Assembly (NCBI GenBank): GCA_002437905.1
Contig: DJRT01000023.1
Coordinates: 186,001 to 250,000, forward strand
From: Ruminococcaceae bacterium UBA6353
GTDB taxonomy: Bacteria; Bacillota; Clostridia; Oscillospirales; Acutalibacteraceae
Reading direction: 5' to 3'
Length of the DNA stretch: 64,000 bases
The notes beneath the pieces were generated by a model. The model was given only the letters and a program-made list of their open reading frames with translations, was not told the origin of the DNA and made no database searches. This document shows, piece after piece, positions 25,417-33,992 of the stretch. Numbering within the stretch: position 1 is the first letter of the stretch; the number at the start of each line of letters is the position of its first letter. The translations under genes and the position numbers were made by a program.

Positions 25417-26091
25417 TTATTTCTCGATCTCGCGGTTGTTGTAAAGCTCCTTCAGCTCCTCCACCGGCTTGCCCATCAGGCTTTCAATCAGCTCGGTAAA
25501 GGTGCCGTCCTTAATCTCCTGTACACGGTCGGCCAGGTGCTGCGTCTTAGGGGCAAGGTACTTGCCATTCAGGCGCCGCGCCAGCATGGCCACCTGCGGG
25601 TGGGAGATACCGGCCGGGCAGCGGGAGGAGCACACGCCACACATCACGCAGTCAAAGGACTCCTCGGCGCACTTATCAAACTCGCCGCGCTGCGCATAGG
25701 CGATGTACTGCATCACATTCAGCCCCTGCGTACAGCTCTTGGTGCAGGCATTGCAGCCAACGCAGGCGTAGATCTCCGGATACAGCTGCATCATGATCTG
25801 CTCGGTGGGCTTGATCTTCTCGATGTCATACACCTGCTTGACCAGCGGGAAGAAAGGCAGCGTTGCCACATACATATCGTTCTCCACCTTGGTCTGGCAG
25901 GCCAGGCAGGTTTTCAGCTCACGGTCGCCCTTGATGCGGTAGATGGTGGCGCAGGCACCGCAAAAGCCATTGCGGCAGCCGCAGCCGCGCACCAGCTGGT
26001 AGCCGGCATACTCCATCGCGCGCATGATCGTCAGGTTATCCGGCACACTGTATTTCTTGCCGAACAGGTAAACATTGACCATGTTTTCCAT
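25417..26091 (-). CDS. Fumarate reductase iron-sulfur subunit (TfrB/FrdB-like, short form)
   Basis: A 224-aa protein. The N-terminal domain is a plant-type [2Fe-2S] ferredoxin with C37, C39, C44, C47 and C62 (GCGCRNGFCGAC...TCLAC). Next come two [4Fe-4S] clusters, C110-x2-C-x2-C-x3-C120 and C148-x2-C-x2-C-x3-C158 with CP. Thus there are one 2Fe and two 4Fe sites, whereas classical FrdB has one 2Fe, one 4Fe and one 3Fe. It lacks the CCG domain that methanogen TfrB carries at its C-terminus. The ATG at 26091 has AAGGAG at 10 nt. It passes electrons to the flavoprotein encoded directly downstream. Confidence 0.85.
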   Translation of the reverse strand: MENMVNVYLFGKKYSVPDNLTIMRAMEYAGYQLVRGCGCRNGFCGACATIYRIKGDRELKTCLACQTKVENDMYVATLPFFPLVKQVYDIEKIKPTEQIMMQLYPEIYACVGCNACTKSCTQGLNVMQYIAYAQRGEFDKCAEESFDCVMCGVCSSRCPAGISHPQVAMLARRLNGKYLAPKTQHLADRVQEIKDGTFTELIESLMGKPVEELKELYNNREIEK

Positions 26092-26108
26092 AACGCACAT
26101 TCTCCTTA

Positions 26109-26942
26109 TCAATACTCGTTGGGCAGCTCGTCAAGCTGGTCAAAGCGGAACACCGGGCCATCCTTGCAGACATACTTGGCGCCCACATTGCAGCGGCCGC
26201 ATTTGCCGATGCCGCACTTCATGCGCAGCTCCAGGGTGGTATACACCTGGGTCTTATCAAAGCCCAGCTCCTGCAGACCGGCCAGCGTGAATTTGATCAT
26301 GATGGGTGGGCCGCAGAGAATGGCGATCTTATCGGTGGAGAAGCCCAGCTCCTTCACATAGTTCGGCACAAAGCCCACATGGCCGTCCCACTCCGGCTGC
26401 TCCCGGTCGATGGTCAGGTGCACGCTCACGCCGGCATCGTTCGCCCATTCGTCAATGATCTCCTTATAGTCCACCAAATCCTGCTTGGAACGGGAGCCGT
26501 ACACAATATCCAGCTTACCGTAGCGGTCGCGGTAGTGCCGGCAATAGTTGATCACCGAACGCAGCGGCGCAAGGCCGATACCGCCGGCCACAAACAGCAG
26601 ATCGTGCCCGACAAACTCGGTATCCACCGGAAACGGGTGGCCATAGGGGCCGCGGATGGTGATCTGCTGCCCCACCTCCATGGAGTGCAGCCATTCGGTC
26701 ACACAGCCACACTTTTTGATGGAAAACTCCATGTACTCTTCGTTTGTAGGCGAAGAAGTAATGGAAAACATCGCCTCGCCCACGCCGGGCACCGACAGCA
26801 TCGCGCACTGTCCCGGCTTGTGCTCAAAGGCCTTTTTGCCGTCCGGCGTTACCACGCGGAAGGTCTTGACATCCGGGGTGTCGATGCGGATATCCGTCAC
26901 CACACCGATTACCGGCATCAGGGGTTCCCGCTGCTCAGCCAT
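26109..26942 (-). CDS. flxA: FlxA/AsrB-like FAD- and NAD(P)H-binding oxidoreductase
   Basis: A 277-aa ferredoxin-NADP reductase-type protein. The FAD-binding domain has KPGQCAMLSVPGVGEAMFSITSSP. The NAD(P)-binding domain has FVAGGIGLAPLRSVI (117-131), DIVYGSRS and ILCGPPIM. A C-terminal Cys set (MKCGIGKCGRC...YVC) holds a [2Fe-2S] cluster. The same fold occurs in FlxA, AsrB and sulfhydrogenase gamma subunits, which oxidise NAD(P)H. It is the likely entry point for NADH electrons. The ATG at 26942 overlaps the previous gene by 8 nt and has a GGGAGG site. Confidence 0.85.
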   Translation of the reverse strand: MAEQREPLMPVIGVVTDIRIDTPDVKTFRVVTPDGKKAFEHKPGQCAMLSVPGVGEAMFSITSSPTNEEYMEFSIKKCGCVTEWLHSMEVGQQITIRGPYGHPFPVDTEFVGHDLLFVAGGIGLAPLRSVINYCRHYRDRYGKLDIVYGSRSKQDLVDYKEIIDEWANDAGVSVHLTIDREQPEWDGHVGFVPNYVKELGFSTDKIAILCGPPIMIKFTLAGLQELGFDKTQVYTTLELRMKCGIGKCGRCNVGAKYVCKDGPVFRFDQLDELPNEY

Positions 26943-27960
26943 TCTCGCCACCTCCCAGCTTCTTCATCACTTTCACAATGTTCATCTGAATGGGGCACTT
27001 GGCCATGCAGCGGCCGCAGCCGACGCAGGAGAACAGCCCGTCATTGTTGGTGGGGTAATACACCAGCTTGTGCATAAACCGCTGACGGAAGCGCTCAAGC
27101 TGGGTCAGACGCGGCTGGCCGGCCGACATCTTGGTAAACTCCGAATACATGCAGCTGTCCCAGCAGCGGAAACGCTTGATGCCGTGCCCGGTATTGAAAT
27201 CCTTGATATCGTAGCACTGGCAGGTGGGACACACAAAGGTGCAGGTGCCGCAGCCAAGGCAGCTTTCCGACAGCTTCTTCCACTCCGGGGCATTGAAAAA
27301 CTGCTCCGTTTTGCCGGCGCCGAAAGCGTCAGCCGACAGTGTCGCCAGCGGCAGCTTGCCCAGCCGCTCACGGATAGTCGCGCGCTGCGTCTCCACCGCC
27401 GCCTCATCGGCCGGCTCGGTCAGTGCCTCCAGGGAGGTAAGCAGCGCCGCGCCCTTTTCGCTCTTAGCGTCCAGATAGAGGGCATCCTCCGTCTTGTGGC
27501 ACACCACATCCCCCTCCGGCTCCGCGGCATCAATGCCAAAGGTGCCGCAGAAGCAAGTCTCCACCGGGCGGGTGCAGGCCAGCGAGACGATGATGCCGTG
27601 TGCGCGGCGATCCTGGTAATAGGTATCCGCCGGCTCGGCCAGAAACACCCGGTCAAGCACCGCAAAGCTGCGCACATCGCAGGCGCGCACACCGAACAGA
27701 ACAAAGTCCTCGCCCGGCTTGCGGGTATCAACGATCTCCACCTGCTTGCCCTCAACCTTGAAATCCATCAGGTTTTCCGTCTGGGGGAAGAAAAAGTCCT
27801 TAGCGCTGCGGATGGTATTCAGGCTTTCCGAAAGCTTCTTGCCCTCGGCCCACGGCTCAAAGCGGGCACCGGCCGTGGTATCCACCGGCAGGTACAGCGG
27901 CTTATCCGCCGCGATGGCGGCAAACAGGGCATCCAGCTTATCCAGTGCGATCTTACGCAT
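26935..27960 (-). CDS. FlxB/AsrA/HydB-like 4Fe-4S electron-transfer protein
   Basis: A 341-aa protein. The N-terminal 220 residues are of the AsrA/sulfhydrogenase-beta type with the block FGVRACDVRSFAVLDRVFL, and SLACTRPVETCFCGTFGID. The C-terminal third has two 4Fe-4S motifs, CLGCGTCTFVCPTCQC and CVGCGRCMAKCP. It probably carries electrons between the NADH-oxidising flavoprotein and the Hdr core. Translation starts at the ATG at 27960, overlapping the upstream stop by 8 nt. The FlxB name is by position and family only. Confidence 0.78.
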   Translation of the reverse strand: MRKIALDKLDALFAAIAADKPLYLPVDTTAGARFEPWAEGKKLSESLNTIRSAKDFFFPQTENLMDFKVEGKQVEIVDTRKPGEDFVLFGVRACDVRSFAVLDRVFLAEPADTYYQDRRAHGIIVSLACTRPVETCFCGTFGIDAAEPEGDVVCHKTEDALYLDAKSEKGAALLTSLEALTEPADEAAVETQRATIRERLGKLPLATLSADAFGAGKTEQFFNAPEWKKLSESCLGCGTCTFVCPTCQCYDIKDFNTGHGIKRFRCWDSCMYSEFTKMSAGQPRLTQLERFRQRFMHKLVYYPTNNDGLFSCVGCGRCMAKCPIQMNIVKVMKKLGGGENG

Positions 27961-28945
27961 TTGCGCCACCCCTTTCCACTGCCTCGGCCGGCTCCGGGTC
28001 GTCCGTGGTATAGTTCACAATCGGGGCACGGCTGCCAACCTCGGCACCGGCCTGGTATTCGCCGTAGAAAGCGTCGATATCCTTGATGAATTTGCGGTTG
28101 AGCAGGTGCAGCGGTATATGCTGCGGGCACACGCGGGAGCACTCGCCGCAGTCGGTGCAGCGCCCCGCCACATGGAATGCCCGGATAATATGGAACATCT
28201 GCTCTTCAAAGCTGTTGGCAGCCGCCTTGTTCTCCACCCCGGAATTCGGGTTGTCGAACACGCACTTTTCGCAGGTGCAGGCCGGGCACACATCCCGGCA
28301 GGCATTGCAGCGGATGCAGCGGGAAAGCTCCCCCTGCCAGAAAGCAAAGCGCTCGTCCGGTGTCATGCGCTCCAGCGCCTCCACCTCGTCAAAGCGGTGG
28401 CTGTCCAGCACATCGCCGTCCTCGCCCAGCAGCTCATCATAGGCCACATGCTTTTTGGATTTGCAGTGGCGGCAGCGGTCGGGCAGCAGCTCCTCACGGG
28501 CAAAGTGCCGTGTGCCGTCATACAGGGTCTCCACAGCCACATCGCCGTCCGCCTCGCTGACAGAGAGAATGCCCTCCGCCTTGCTGCGCAGCAGCGCCGC
28601 ATCCAGCATGCCCTCGCAGGGCACGCCGACCGCATATACCTTTTCGCGGTCAAAGCGGTGCTCCGTCAGCAGCTGGTTGAAGCTGTAGGTATCACAGGGC
28701 TTGAGAAATGCCAGCACCTTTTTCTCGCTTTTGGCCGTCTGCGCGATCAGATACTTGGAAAAATTCGCCCCGCAGAAATCGCCGAAAACAAAATCCTGCT
28801 CCATCGCCTGGACATCGGTGAACACCGCCGGGGTCACATCATAGGCAAACTCGCCGGCCTTCCAGCCCAGCACACAGTCCACCGTGCCGTTTTCCAGCAG
28901 CTCGGCAGCCTTGGCAATGAGAATTTCGCGCGTTATTTTTTGCAT
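27953..28945 (-). CDS. FlxC-like 4Fe-4S dicluster protein (second AsrA/HydB-type subunit)
   Basis: A 330-aa protein similar in plan to its downstream neighbour. An N-terminal region has FLKPCDTYSFNQLL and VGVPCEGM blocks and a Cys pair C158/C161. Two ferredoxin motifs follow: C210, C213, C216, C220, continuing CPACTCEKC, and C263, C266, C269, C273 (CTDCGECSRVCP). The ATG has GGAGG seven bases away and overlaps the mvhD-like gene by 13 nt. Having two such subunits side by side is as expected for an FlxABCD set. The exact role is inferred. Confidence 0.75.
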   Translation of the reverse strand: MQKITREILIAKAAELLENGTVDCVLGWKAGEFAYDVTPAVFTDVQAMEQDFVFGDFCGANFSKYLIAQTAKSEKKVLAFLKPCDTYSFNQLLTEHRFDREKVYAVGVPCEGMLDAALLRSKAEGILSVSEADGDVAVETLYDGTRHFAREELLPDRCRHCKSKKHVAYDELLGEDGDVLDSHRFDEVEALERMTPDERFAFWQGELSRCIRCNACRDVCPACTCEKCVFDNPNSGVENKAAANSFEEQMFHIIRAFHVAGRCTDCGECSRVCPQHIPLHLLNRKFIKDIDAFYGEYQAGAEVGSRAPIVNYTTDDPEPAEAVERGGANA

Positions 28946-29367
28946 CGCAAATCCTCCAATCTCTTGTTTTCACCGAGGGCAGCAACCTTCTCGGCAAAAT
29001 CGTTCATGGTGGCGGCAAACTTGGCGCCCTCAGCGGCACTGACCCACTCCACGCGGGTGCGCTCCCGCTCAATGCCAAGATAATCCAGCATAGAGAACAG
29101 CAGCGCCATGCGGCGGCGGGTGTAATAGTTGCCGGAGGTGTAGTGGCAGTCACCGGGGTGGCAGCCGCACAGGATCACACCGTCCGCCCCGCGCTGAAAG
29201 GCGCGCAGGATGAACATGGGATTGACCCGGCAGGAGCAGGGCACCCGGATGATCTTGATCTCCGCCGGATAGTGCAGGCGGTTGTTGCCGGCCAGATCGG
29301 CGCCGGCGTAGGAACACCAGTTGCAGCAGAACGCCACGATCAGCGGCTTGTATTCATTCACTTGCAT
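28933..29367 (-). CDS. flxD: MvhD/FlxD-like [2Fe-2S] electron adaptor
   Basis: A 144-aa protein with the complete MvhD signature: C14-C15-NW-C18-SYAGADLAG, the C44-S-C46-RV pair, and CGCHPGDCHY (C67, C69, C74). MvhD-type proteins bridge an electron donor module to HdrA. Here the donor would be the Flx proteins instead of a hydrogenase. It overlaps the end of hdrA by 10 nt, which is a common arrangement and supports one complex. GGAGG precedes the ATG. Confidence 0.93.
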   Translation of the reverse strand: MQVNEYKPLIVAFCCNWCSYAGADLAGNNRLHYPAEIKIIRVPCSCRVNPMFILRAFQRGADGVILCGCHPGDCHYTSGNYYTRRRMALLFSMLDYLGIERERTRVEWVSAAEGAKFAATMNDFAEKVAALGENKRLEDLRCKK

Positions 29368-31352
29368 ATCGCGTCAACCTCCGCCATGATTTCTTTTGTC
29401 GTGAAGCCGCGCAGATCCATTGCACCGGACATGCAGGCCACCGTGCAGGCGCCGCAGCCCTGGCACACGGCCTCATTCACCACCGCCACACGGCGCACCT
29501 TGGTGGTGCGGTCGGGCATACGGAATTCCTTATCCTGGTAGCTGATCGCGCCGTAGGGGCACACCTTTTCGCAGGTGGAGCAGCCGTTGCACATCATCTC
29601 ATCGGAATGGGCGATGCAGGGGTTGCCGGTCAGCTTATCCTTGCACAGCAGCCCGATCACCTTGGAGGCGGCAGCGCCGGCCTGCGAGACGGTCTCCGGG
29701 ATATCCTTCGGCCCCTGGCAGGTGCCGGAAAGGAACACGCCGGCGGTGGGGCTTTCCACCGGGCGCAGCTTCGGGTGCGCCTCGGTAAAGAAGTCGTTGG
29801 TATCCATGCTGGCCGTCAGCATAGTCGCCAGCGGGCGGGCCGACTTATCCGGCTCGATCGCCGCAGCCAGCACCACCAGATCGGCGTCGATATGCACCTG
29901 CTTGCCATAGATCAGGTCAGAGCCCTGCACCTTCAGCTTGTTGCCCTCCGGTGAAACCTTACCGACCATGCCCTTGATGTAGTGCACGCCGTATTCCTCC
30001 ACCGCACGGCGGTAGAATTCATCGAAATTCTTGCCGGGGGTACGCACATCAATATAGAACACCGTCACATCGGTATCCGGGTACTTATCCCGGATCAGCA
30101 TGGCGTGCTTGGCCGTGTACATGCAGCAGATTTTGGAGCAGTATTCCTTGCCCTTTTCCGCGCAGACCGCACAGCGGGAGCCAACACACTGCACAAACAC
30201 GATCTTGTGCGGGTGCTCACCATCCGAGGGCCGCAGCAGCGTGCCGCCGGTGGGGCCGGCCGCGTTCATCAGGCGCTCCAGCTCCAGCGAGGTGATGACA
30301 TCCTTGGACTGCGAGTAAGCAAACTCGTCAAACTTCTCCATGGAGATGGGATTGAAGCCGGTCGCCACCACAATGGCGCCGTACTTTTCCTCCACATACT
30401 CATCCTTCGCCTGATAATCAATGGCGCCGGCGCTGCAGACCTTGGAGCAGACGCCGCACTTGCCGTTCTTGAGCATCATGCAGTAATTCGGGTCAATGGT
30501 GGCCACCTTCGGCACCGCCTGGGCAAAGGGGATATAGATCGCATGACGGTTGTCCATGCCGAGGTTAAACTCGTTGGGCACCTTCTTCTGCGGGCATTTT
30601 TCGGTGCACAGACCGCAGCCGGTGCACACATCCTCCTTCACATAGCGCGCCCGGCGCTTGATGGTCACATCAAAGTTGCCCACGAAGCCCTTGACCGCCG
30701 TTACCTCGGAGTAGGAGAAAATGCGGATCTTCTCATTCTGCGCCACATCCACCATCTTGGGGGTCAGGATGCAGGCGGCGCAGTCGAGCGTCGGGAAGGT
30801 CTTATCCAGCTGCGCCATCTTGCCGCCGATGGTGGGCTTGGTCTCCACGATATCCACCGGGAAGCCGGCATCGGCAATGTCCAGCGCCGTCTGGATACCG
30901 GCAATACCGCCGCCGATCACCAGTGCCCGCTTGGTCACCGGGCTTTCGCCGGGGGTCAGCGGGGTATTCAGATTCACCTTGGCTACGGCCGCCTTGGCCA
31001 GAATAATCGCCTTTTCCGTACCCACGGGCATCTCCTTATGTACCCAGGAGCACTGCTCACGGATATTGGCGATCTCCACCATGTACGGGTTCAGACCGGC
31101 GGCAGCCGCCGTTTTGCGGAAGGTCGCCTCATGCATACGGGGGGAGCAGGAGCACACCACAATGCCGGTCAGCTTATGCTCCGCCACCGCCTGCTTGATG
31201 ATGTCCTGCCCGGCCTGGGAGCACATATAGGGGTAATCAGTGGAGAAAACAACACCCGGTTCCTGCCGGATGGCCTTGGCAACCGCTGCCACATCCACTG
31301 TGCCGGCAATGTTCGTGCCGCAGTGGCATACAAATACACCTATTCTCTGCAC
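29358..31352 (-). CDS. hdrA: Heterodisulfide reductase subunit A (bifurcating flavoprotein)
   Basis: A 664-aa HdrA. The N-terminal domain is IGVFVCHCGTNIAG. The FAD site is VIGGGIAGIQTALDIADAG (145-163), followed by ETKPTIGGKMAQLDKTFPTLDCAACI. A 4Fe-4S set lies at C243-C253, and a further Cys-rich insert (CGVCSKVC) at about 299. Two C-terminal ferredoxin motifs lie at about 588 (CNGCSTCEKVCP) and 630 (CQGCGACTVACM). HdrA carries the FAD that splits an electron pair between ferredoxin and a high-potential acceptor. The start is GTG with an AGGAG site. The length and architecture are complete. Confidence 0.95.
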   Translation of the reverse strand: MQRIGVFVCHCGTNIAGTVDVAAVAKAIRQEPGVVFSTDYPYMCSQAGQDIIKQAVAEHKLTGIVVCSCSPRMHEATFRKTAAAAGLNPYMVEIANIREQCSWVHKEMPVGTEKAIILAKAAVAKVNLNTPLTPGESPVTKRALVIGGGIAGIQTALDIADAGFPVDIVETKPTIGGKMAQLDKTFPTLDCAACILTPKMVDVAQNEKIRIFSYSEVTAVKGFVGNFDVTIKRRARYVKEDVCTGCGLCTEKCPQKKVPNEFNLGMDNRHAIYIPFAQAVPKVATIDPNYCMMLKNGKCGVCSKVCSAGAIDYQAKDEYVEEKYGAIVVATGFNPISMEKFDEFAYSQSKDVITSLELERLMNAAGPTGGTLLRPSDGEHPHKIVFVQCVGSRCAVCAEKGKEYCSKICCMYTAKHAMLIRDKYPDTDVTVFYIDVRTPGKNFDEFYRRAVEEYGVHYIKGMVGKVSPEGNKLKVQGSDLIYGKQVHIDADLVVLAAAIEPDKSARPLATMLTASMDTNDFFTEAHPKLRPVESPTAGVFLSGTCQGPKDIPETVSQAGAAASKVIGLLCKDKLTGNPCIAHSDEMMCNGCSTCEKVCPYGAISYQDKEFRMPDRTTKVRRVAVVNEAVCQGCGACTVACMSGAMDLRGFTTKEIMAEVDAICK

Positions 31353-31370
31353 GGTTCTGCTTCTCCTTTC

Positions 31371-31763
31371 TTATTTCGCATATTTCCGCATGGCGCTCAT
31401 AACCGCCTGCTGCGGGGTATCGTCGTCAATGCGGCCGGGGATATCGTTCGCTGTCAGGTGGTTCTGCCCCTTTTCGCGGATCACGCTCAGGCGGATCGCC
31501 TCCACCAGCTTGGCCGGCTCCACGCCGCGCGGGCAGCGGTCCACGCAGGCAAAGCAGGACAGGCACTTGTAAATGGAGGGAGACTTCATCAGCGTTTCAA
31601 TGTCGCCGATCTCCACCATATACACAAACTGGTGCGGATGATACTCCATCTCGTCATAGGAAGGGCAGGTTGCCGAACACTTACCGCAGCGCATACACTT
31701 CAGTGGATTAACGCCGCTCATGCGCAGAAGCTGTTCCTTCTGCTTTTCAGTTTTGCTCTGCAT
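31371..31763 (-). CDS. hdrC: Heterodisulfide reductase subunit C
   Basis: A 130-aa protein with two 4Fe-4S motifs, C23-MR-C-GK-C-SAT-C33-P and C67-LS-C-FA-C-VDR-C77-P, and helical linkers. This is the HdrC pattern, an electron relay between HdrA and HdrB. The ATG has AAGGAGG and overlaps the end of hdrB by 17 nt, so the two are made together. Confidence 0.93.
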   Translation of the reverse strand: MQSKTEKQKEQLLRMSGVNPLKCMRCGKCSATCPSYDEMEYHPHQFVYMVEIGDIETLMKSPSIYKCLSCFACVDRCPRGVEPAKLVEAIRLSVIREKGQNHLTANDIPGRIDDDTPQQAVMSAMRKYAK

Positions 31764-32559
31764 GCGTATCCTCCTTCACGCCCAGTGCCTCCGCCAGCAG
31801 CTCGGTGAAATACACCACCGGCACGGGGCTTTCGTTCTTCACAAGGTTATACTTACACAGCGGGCAGGCCGTCACGATCAGCTCGGCGCCGTGGGCAGCC
31901 GCGCTGCCGCTGACGGTCTGCGATTTTTTCTGTGCGGAGGCAGGATCCTCCAGCGCCACATAGCCGCCGCAGCACTCATTGCGCTGCGGGTAGATGACCG
32001 GCTCGGCGCCGATCGCCCGGATCAGCTGCTCCAGTATCTGCGGATTTTCCACATCATCCATCTGCATCACCTTGCCGGGACGCAGCAGTAGGCAGCCGTA
32101 GTAGGCGGCGATTTTCCGGCCGGTCAGCGGATGCACCACCGCCTCGCGCAGCTTATCAAAGCCGACGGTATCGCGCAGCAGCTCCAGATAGTGGTACACC
32201 GGCGTTTCCCCATGGTAGGGGGCCGTCGGGTTTTTATCCTGTGCCATATACCGGTTCACCCGGTCGGCAAAGTCGGCGTCCGTCTGCATCGCGTGGTTGG
32301 TCTGCTTGATCACATTGTGGCAGGCCGAGCAGACCGTGACCAGCGGCTGGCCGCTGTCCCGCGCAGCTGCCAGCGCACGCACGCTGGGCAGCTTGGTGGC
32401 AATCTCATCCCGCGCGCTGACAAACACACCGCCGCAGCACTGCCAATCGGGGATCTCACACAGCTCCACGCCGAGCCGTTCGGCGCACAGGCGCGCATAG
32501 CGGTCCAGCTCCTTTGCCTTGGTACGGAGGGTACAACCGGGAAAATAACTGACTTTCAT
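31747..32559 (-). CDS. hdrB: Heterodisulfide reductase subunit B (two CCG domains)
   Basis: A 270-aa protein with two CCG domains. The first has C9, C41-C42-GG and C77-x2-C80. The second has C156, C196-C197-GG and C232-x2-C235. In methanogen HdrB these bind two non-cubane [4Fe-4S] clusters that reduce a disulfide. No heterodisulfide, DsrC or methanogenic coenzyme is expected in this organism, so its acceptor is an open question; the encoded fumarate reductase is the best candidate. The ATG at 32559 has GGAGG. It lies 31 nt after fumC. Confidence 0.93.
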   Translation of the reverse strand: MKVSYFPGCTLRTKAKELDRYARLCAERLGVELCEIPDWQCCGGVFVSARDEIATKLPSVRALAAARDSGQPLVTVCSACHNVIKQTNHAMQTDADFADRVNRYMAQDKNPTAPYHGETPVYHYLELLRDTVGFDKLREAVVHPLTGRKIAAYYGCLLLRPGKVMQMDDVENPQILEQLIRAIGAEPVIYPQRNECCGGYVALEDPASAQKKSQTVSGSAAAHGAELIVTACPLCKYNLVKNESPVPVVYFTELLAEALGVKEDTHAEQN

Positions 32560-32590
32560 TGCTTTCCTCCCATACAGTTTCCGTGCGGCA

Positions 32591-33967
32591 TTACACCATC
32601 TGCTCCGGGTGGAATACCTCGTCAAATTTCTCCGCCGTCAGGAAGCCCAGCTGCACGCAGGCCTCCTTGAGCGAGATGTTGTCCTTATAGGCTTTTTTGG
32701 CCGTCTTGGCCGCATTCTCATAGCCGATGTAGGGGTTCAGCGCCGTTACCAGCATCAGCGAATTGTGCAGATTGTGCGCCATCTTCTCGCGGTTGGCGGT
32801 GATGCCGACAGCACAATTCTTGTTGAAGGAGACGATCGCCTCGGCCAGCAGCCGTGCCGACTGCAGGAAATTGTAGATCGTCACCGGCATAAACACATTC
32901 AGCTCAAAATTGCCCTGCGAGGCCGCCATGCCAACAGCCACATCGTTGCCCATCACCTGCACGGCCACCATGGTCACCGCCTCACACTGGGTGGGGTTGA
33001 CCTTACCGGGCATGATGGAGGAGCCCGGCTCGTTTTCCGGAATGTGGATCTCACCGAGACCGTCACGCGGACCACTGGCCAGCCAGCGCACATCGTTGGC
33101 AATCTTCATCATATCGCAGGCGGTCGCCTTGATGGCACCGTGGGCAAAGACCAACTCATCCTTGGAGGTGAGCGCATGGAACTTATTGCCGGCCGTCACA
33201 AAGGGCTTGCCGGTCAGCAGCGCCACCTTCTCCGCCACCAGCTCCGCAAAGCCGGCAGGGGCATTCAGTCCGGTGCCGACGGCCGTGCCGCCCAGCGCCA
33301 GCTCATGCAGCGGCTTGACCGCCATGCGCAGCAGCTCGGCATCCCGCTCCAGGCTGGCACGCCAGCCAGAGATCTCCTGGCTGAATTTGATCGGCGTAGC
33401 GTCCTGCAGGTGGGTACGGCCGGATTTGACGATGCCCTCATTTTCCGCCTCCAGACGGCGGAAGGTCGCAATCAGCTCTTCCACGGCCGGCAGCAGCTTA
33501 TCCTCAATGGCCAGAACCGCCGAAATATGCATGGCCGTCGGGAAGGTATCATTTGAGGACTGGCTCATGTTGATATCGTCATTCGGGTGGCAGAGCTTCT
33601 TACCGGCGATCTGGTTGGCGCGGTTGGCGATCACCTCGTTGGCGTTCATATTCGACTGCGTACCGGAGCCGGTCTGCCATACCACCAGCGGAAAATGGCC
33701 GTTCAGCTCACCGGAGATTACTTCATCGCACGCAGCGGTCACAGCCGCCAGCTTTTCCGCGGTCATTTTTTCCGGCTTCAGCTCGGCATTGGCCATTGCC
33801 GCCGCCTTTTTGAGGATGCCGAAAGCATGGGTGATCTCCCGCGGCATGGTCTCAATATCCACGCCGATACGGAAGTTTTCGTGGCTGCGCTGGGTCTGTG
33901 CCGCCCACAGACGGTCGGCCGGCACCTGCATCTCGCCCATCGAATCGTGTTCAATACGGTATTCCAT
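32591..33967 (-). CDS. fumC: Fumarate hydratase, class II
   Basis: A 458-aa enzyme of standard class II length. The signature loop GSSIMPGKVNPTQCE is present, as are the substrate blocks SGSGTQSNMNANEVI, NDDINMSQSSNDTFPTAMH and SGRTHLQDATPI. It is oxygen-stable and iron-free and interconverts malate and fumarate. In this context it would run from malate to fumarate, the substrate of the reductase encoded in the same gene run. It lies 25 nt after the dehydrogenase gene. Aspartase is a relative, but the sequence reads as fumarase. Confidence 0.95.
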   Translation of the reverse strand: MEYRIEHDSMGEMQVPADRLWAAQTQRSHENFRIGVDIETMPREITHAFGILKKAAAMANAELKPEKMTAEKLAAVTAACDEVISGELNGHFPLVVWQTGSGTQSNMNANEVIANRANQIAGKKLCHPNDDINMSQSSNDTFPTAMHISAVLAIEDKLLPAVEELIATFRRLEAENEGIVKSGRTHLQDATPIKFSQEISGWRASLERDAELLRMAVKPLHELALGGTAVGTGLNAPAGFAELVAEKVALLTGKPFVTAGNKFHALTSKDELVFAHGAIKATACDMMKIANDVRWLASGPRDGLGEIHIPENEPGSSIMPGKVNPTQCEAVTMVAVQVMGNDVAVGMAASQGNFELNVFMPVTIYNFLQSARLLAEAIVSFNKNCAVGITANREKMAHNLHNSLMLVTALNPYIGYENAAKTAKKAYKDNISLKEACVQLGFLTAEKFDEVFHPEQMV

Positions 33968-33992
33968 TATTCGTTTCCTCTTTTCCTTAGGC

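Noticed and set aside
23899..26361. 820-aa open frame opposite the fumarate reductase genes
   Set aside because: Shadow of two well-supported genes; no domain recognised.
31747..32559. Glycolate oxidase iron-sulfur or lactate-utilisation LutA call for the CCG protein
   Set aside because: Two CCG domains also occur there, but the HdrC and HdrA genes directly follow, fixing it as HdrB.
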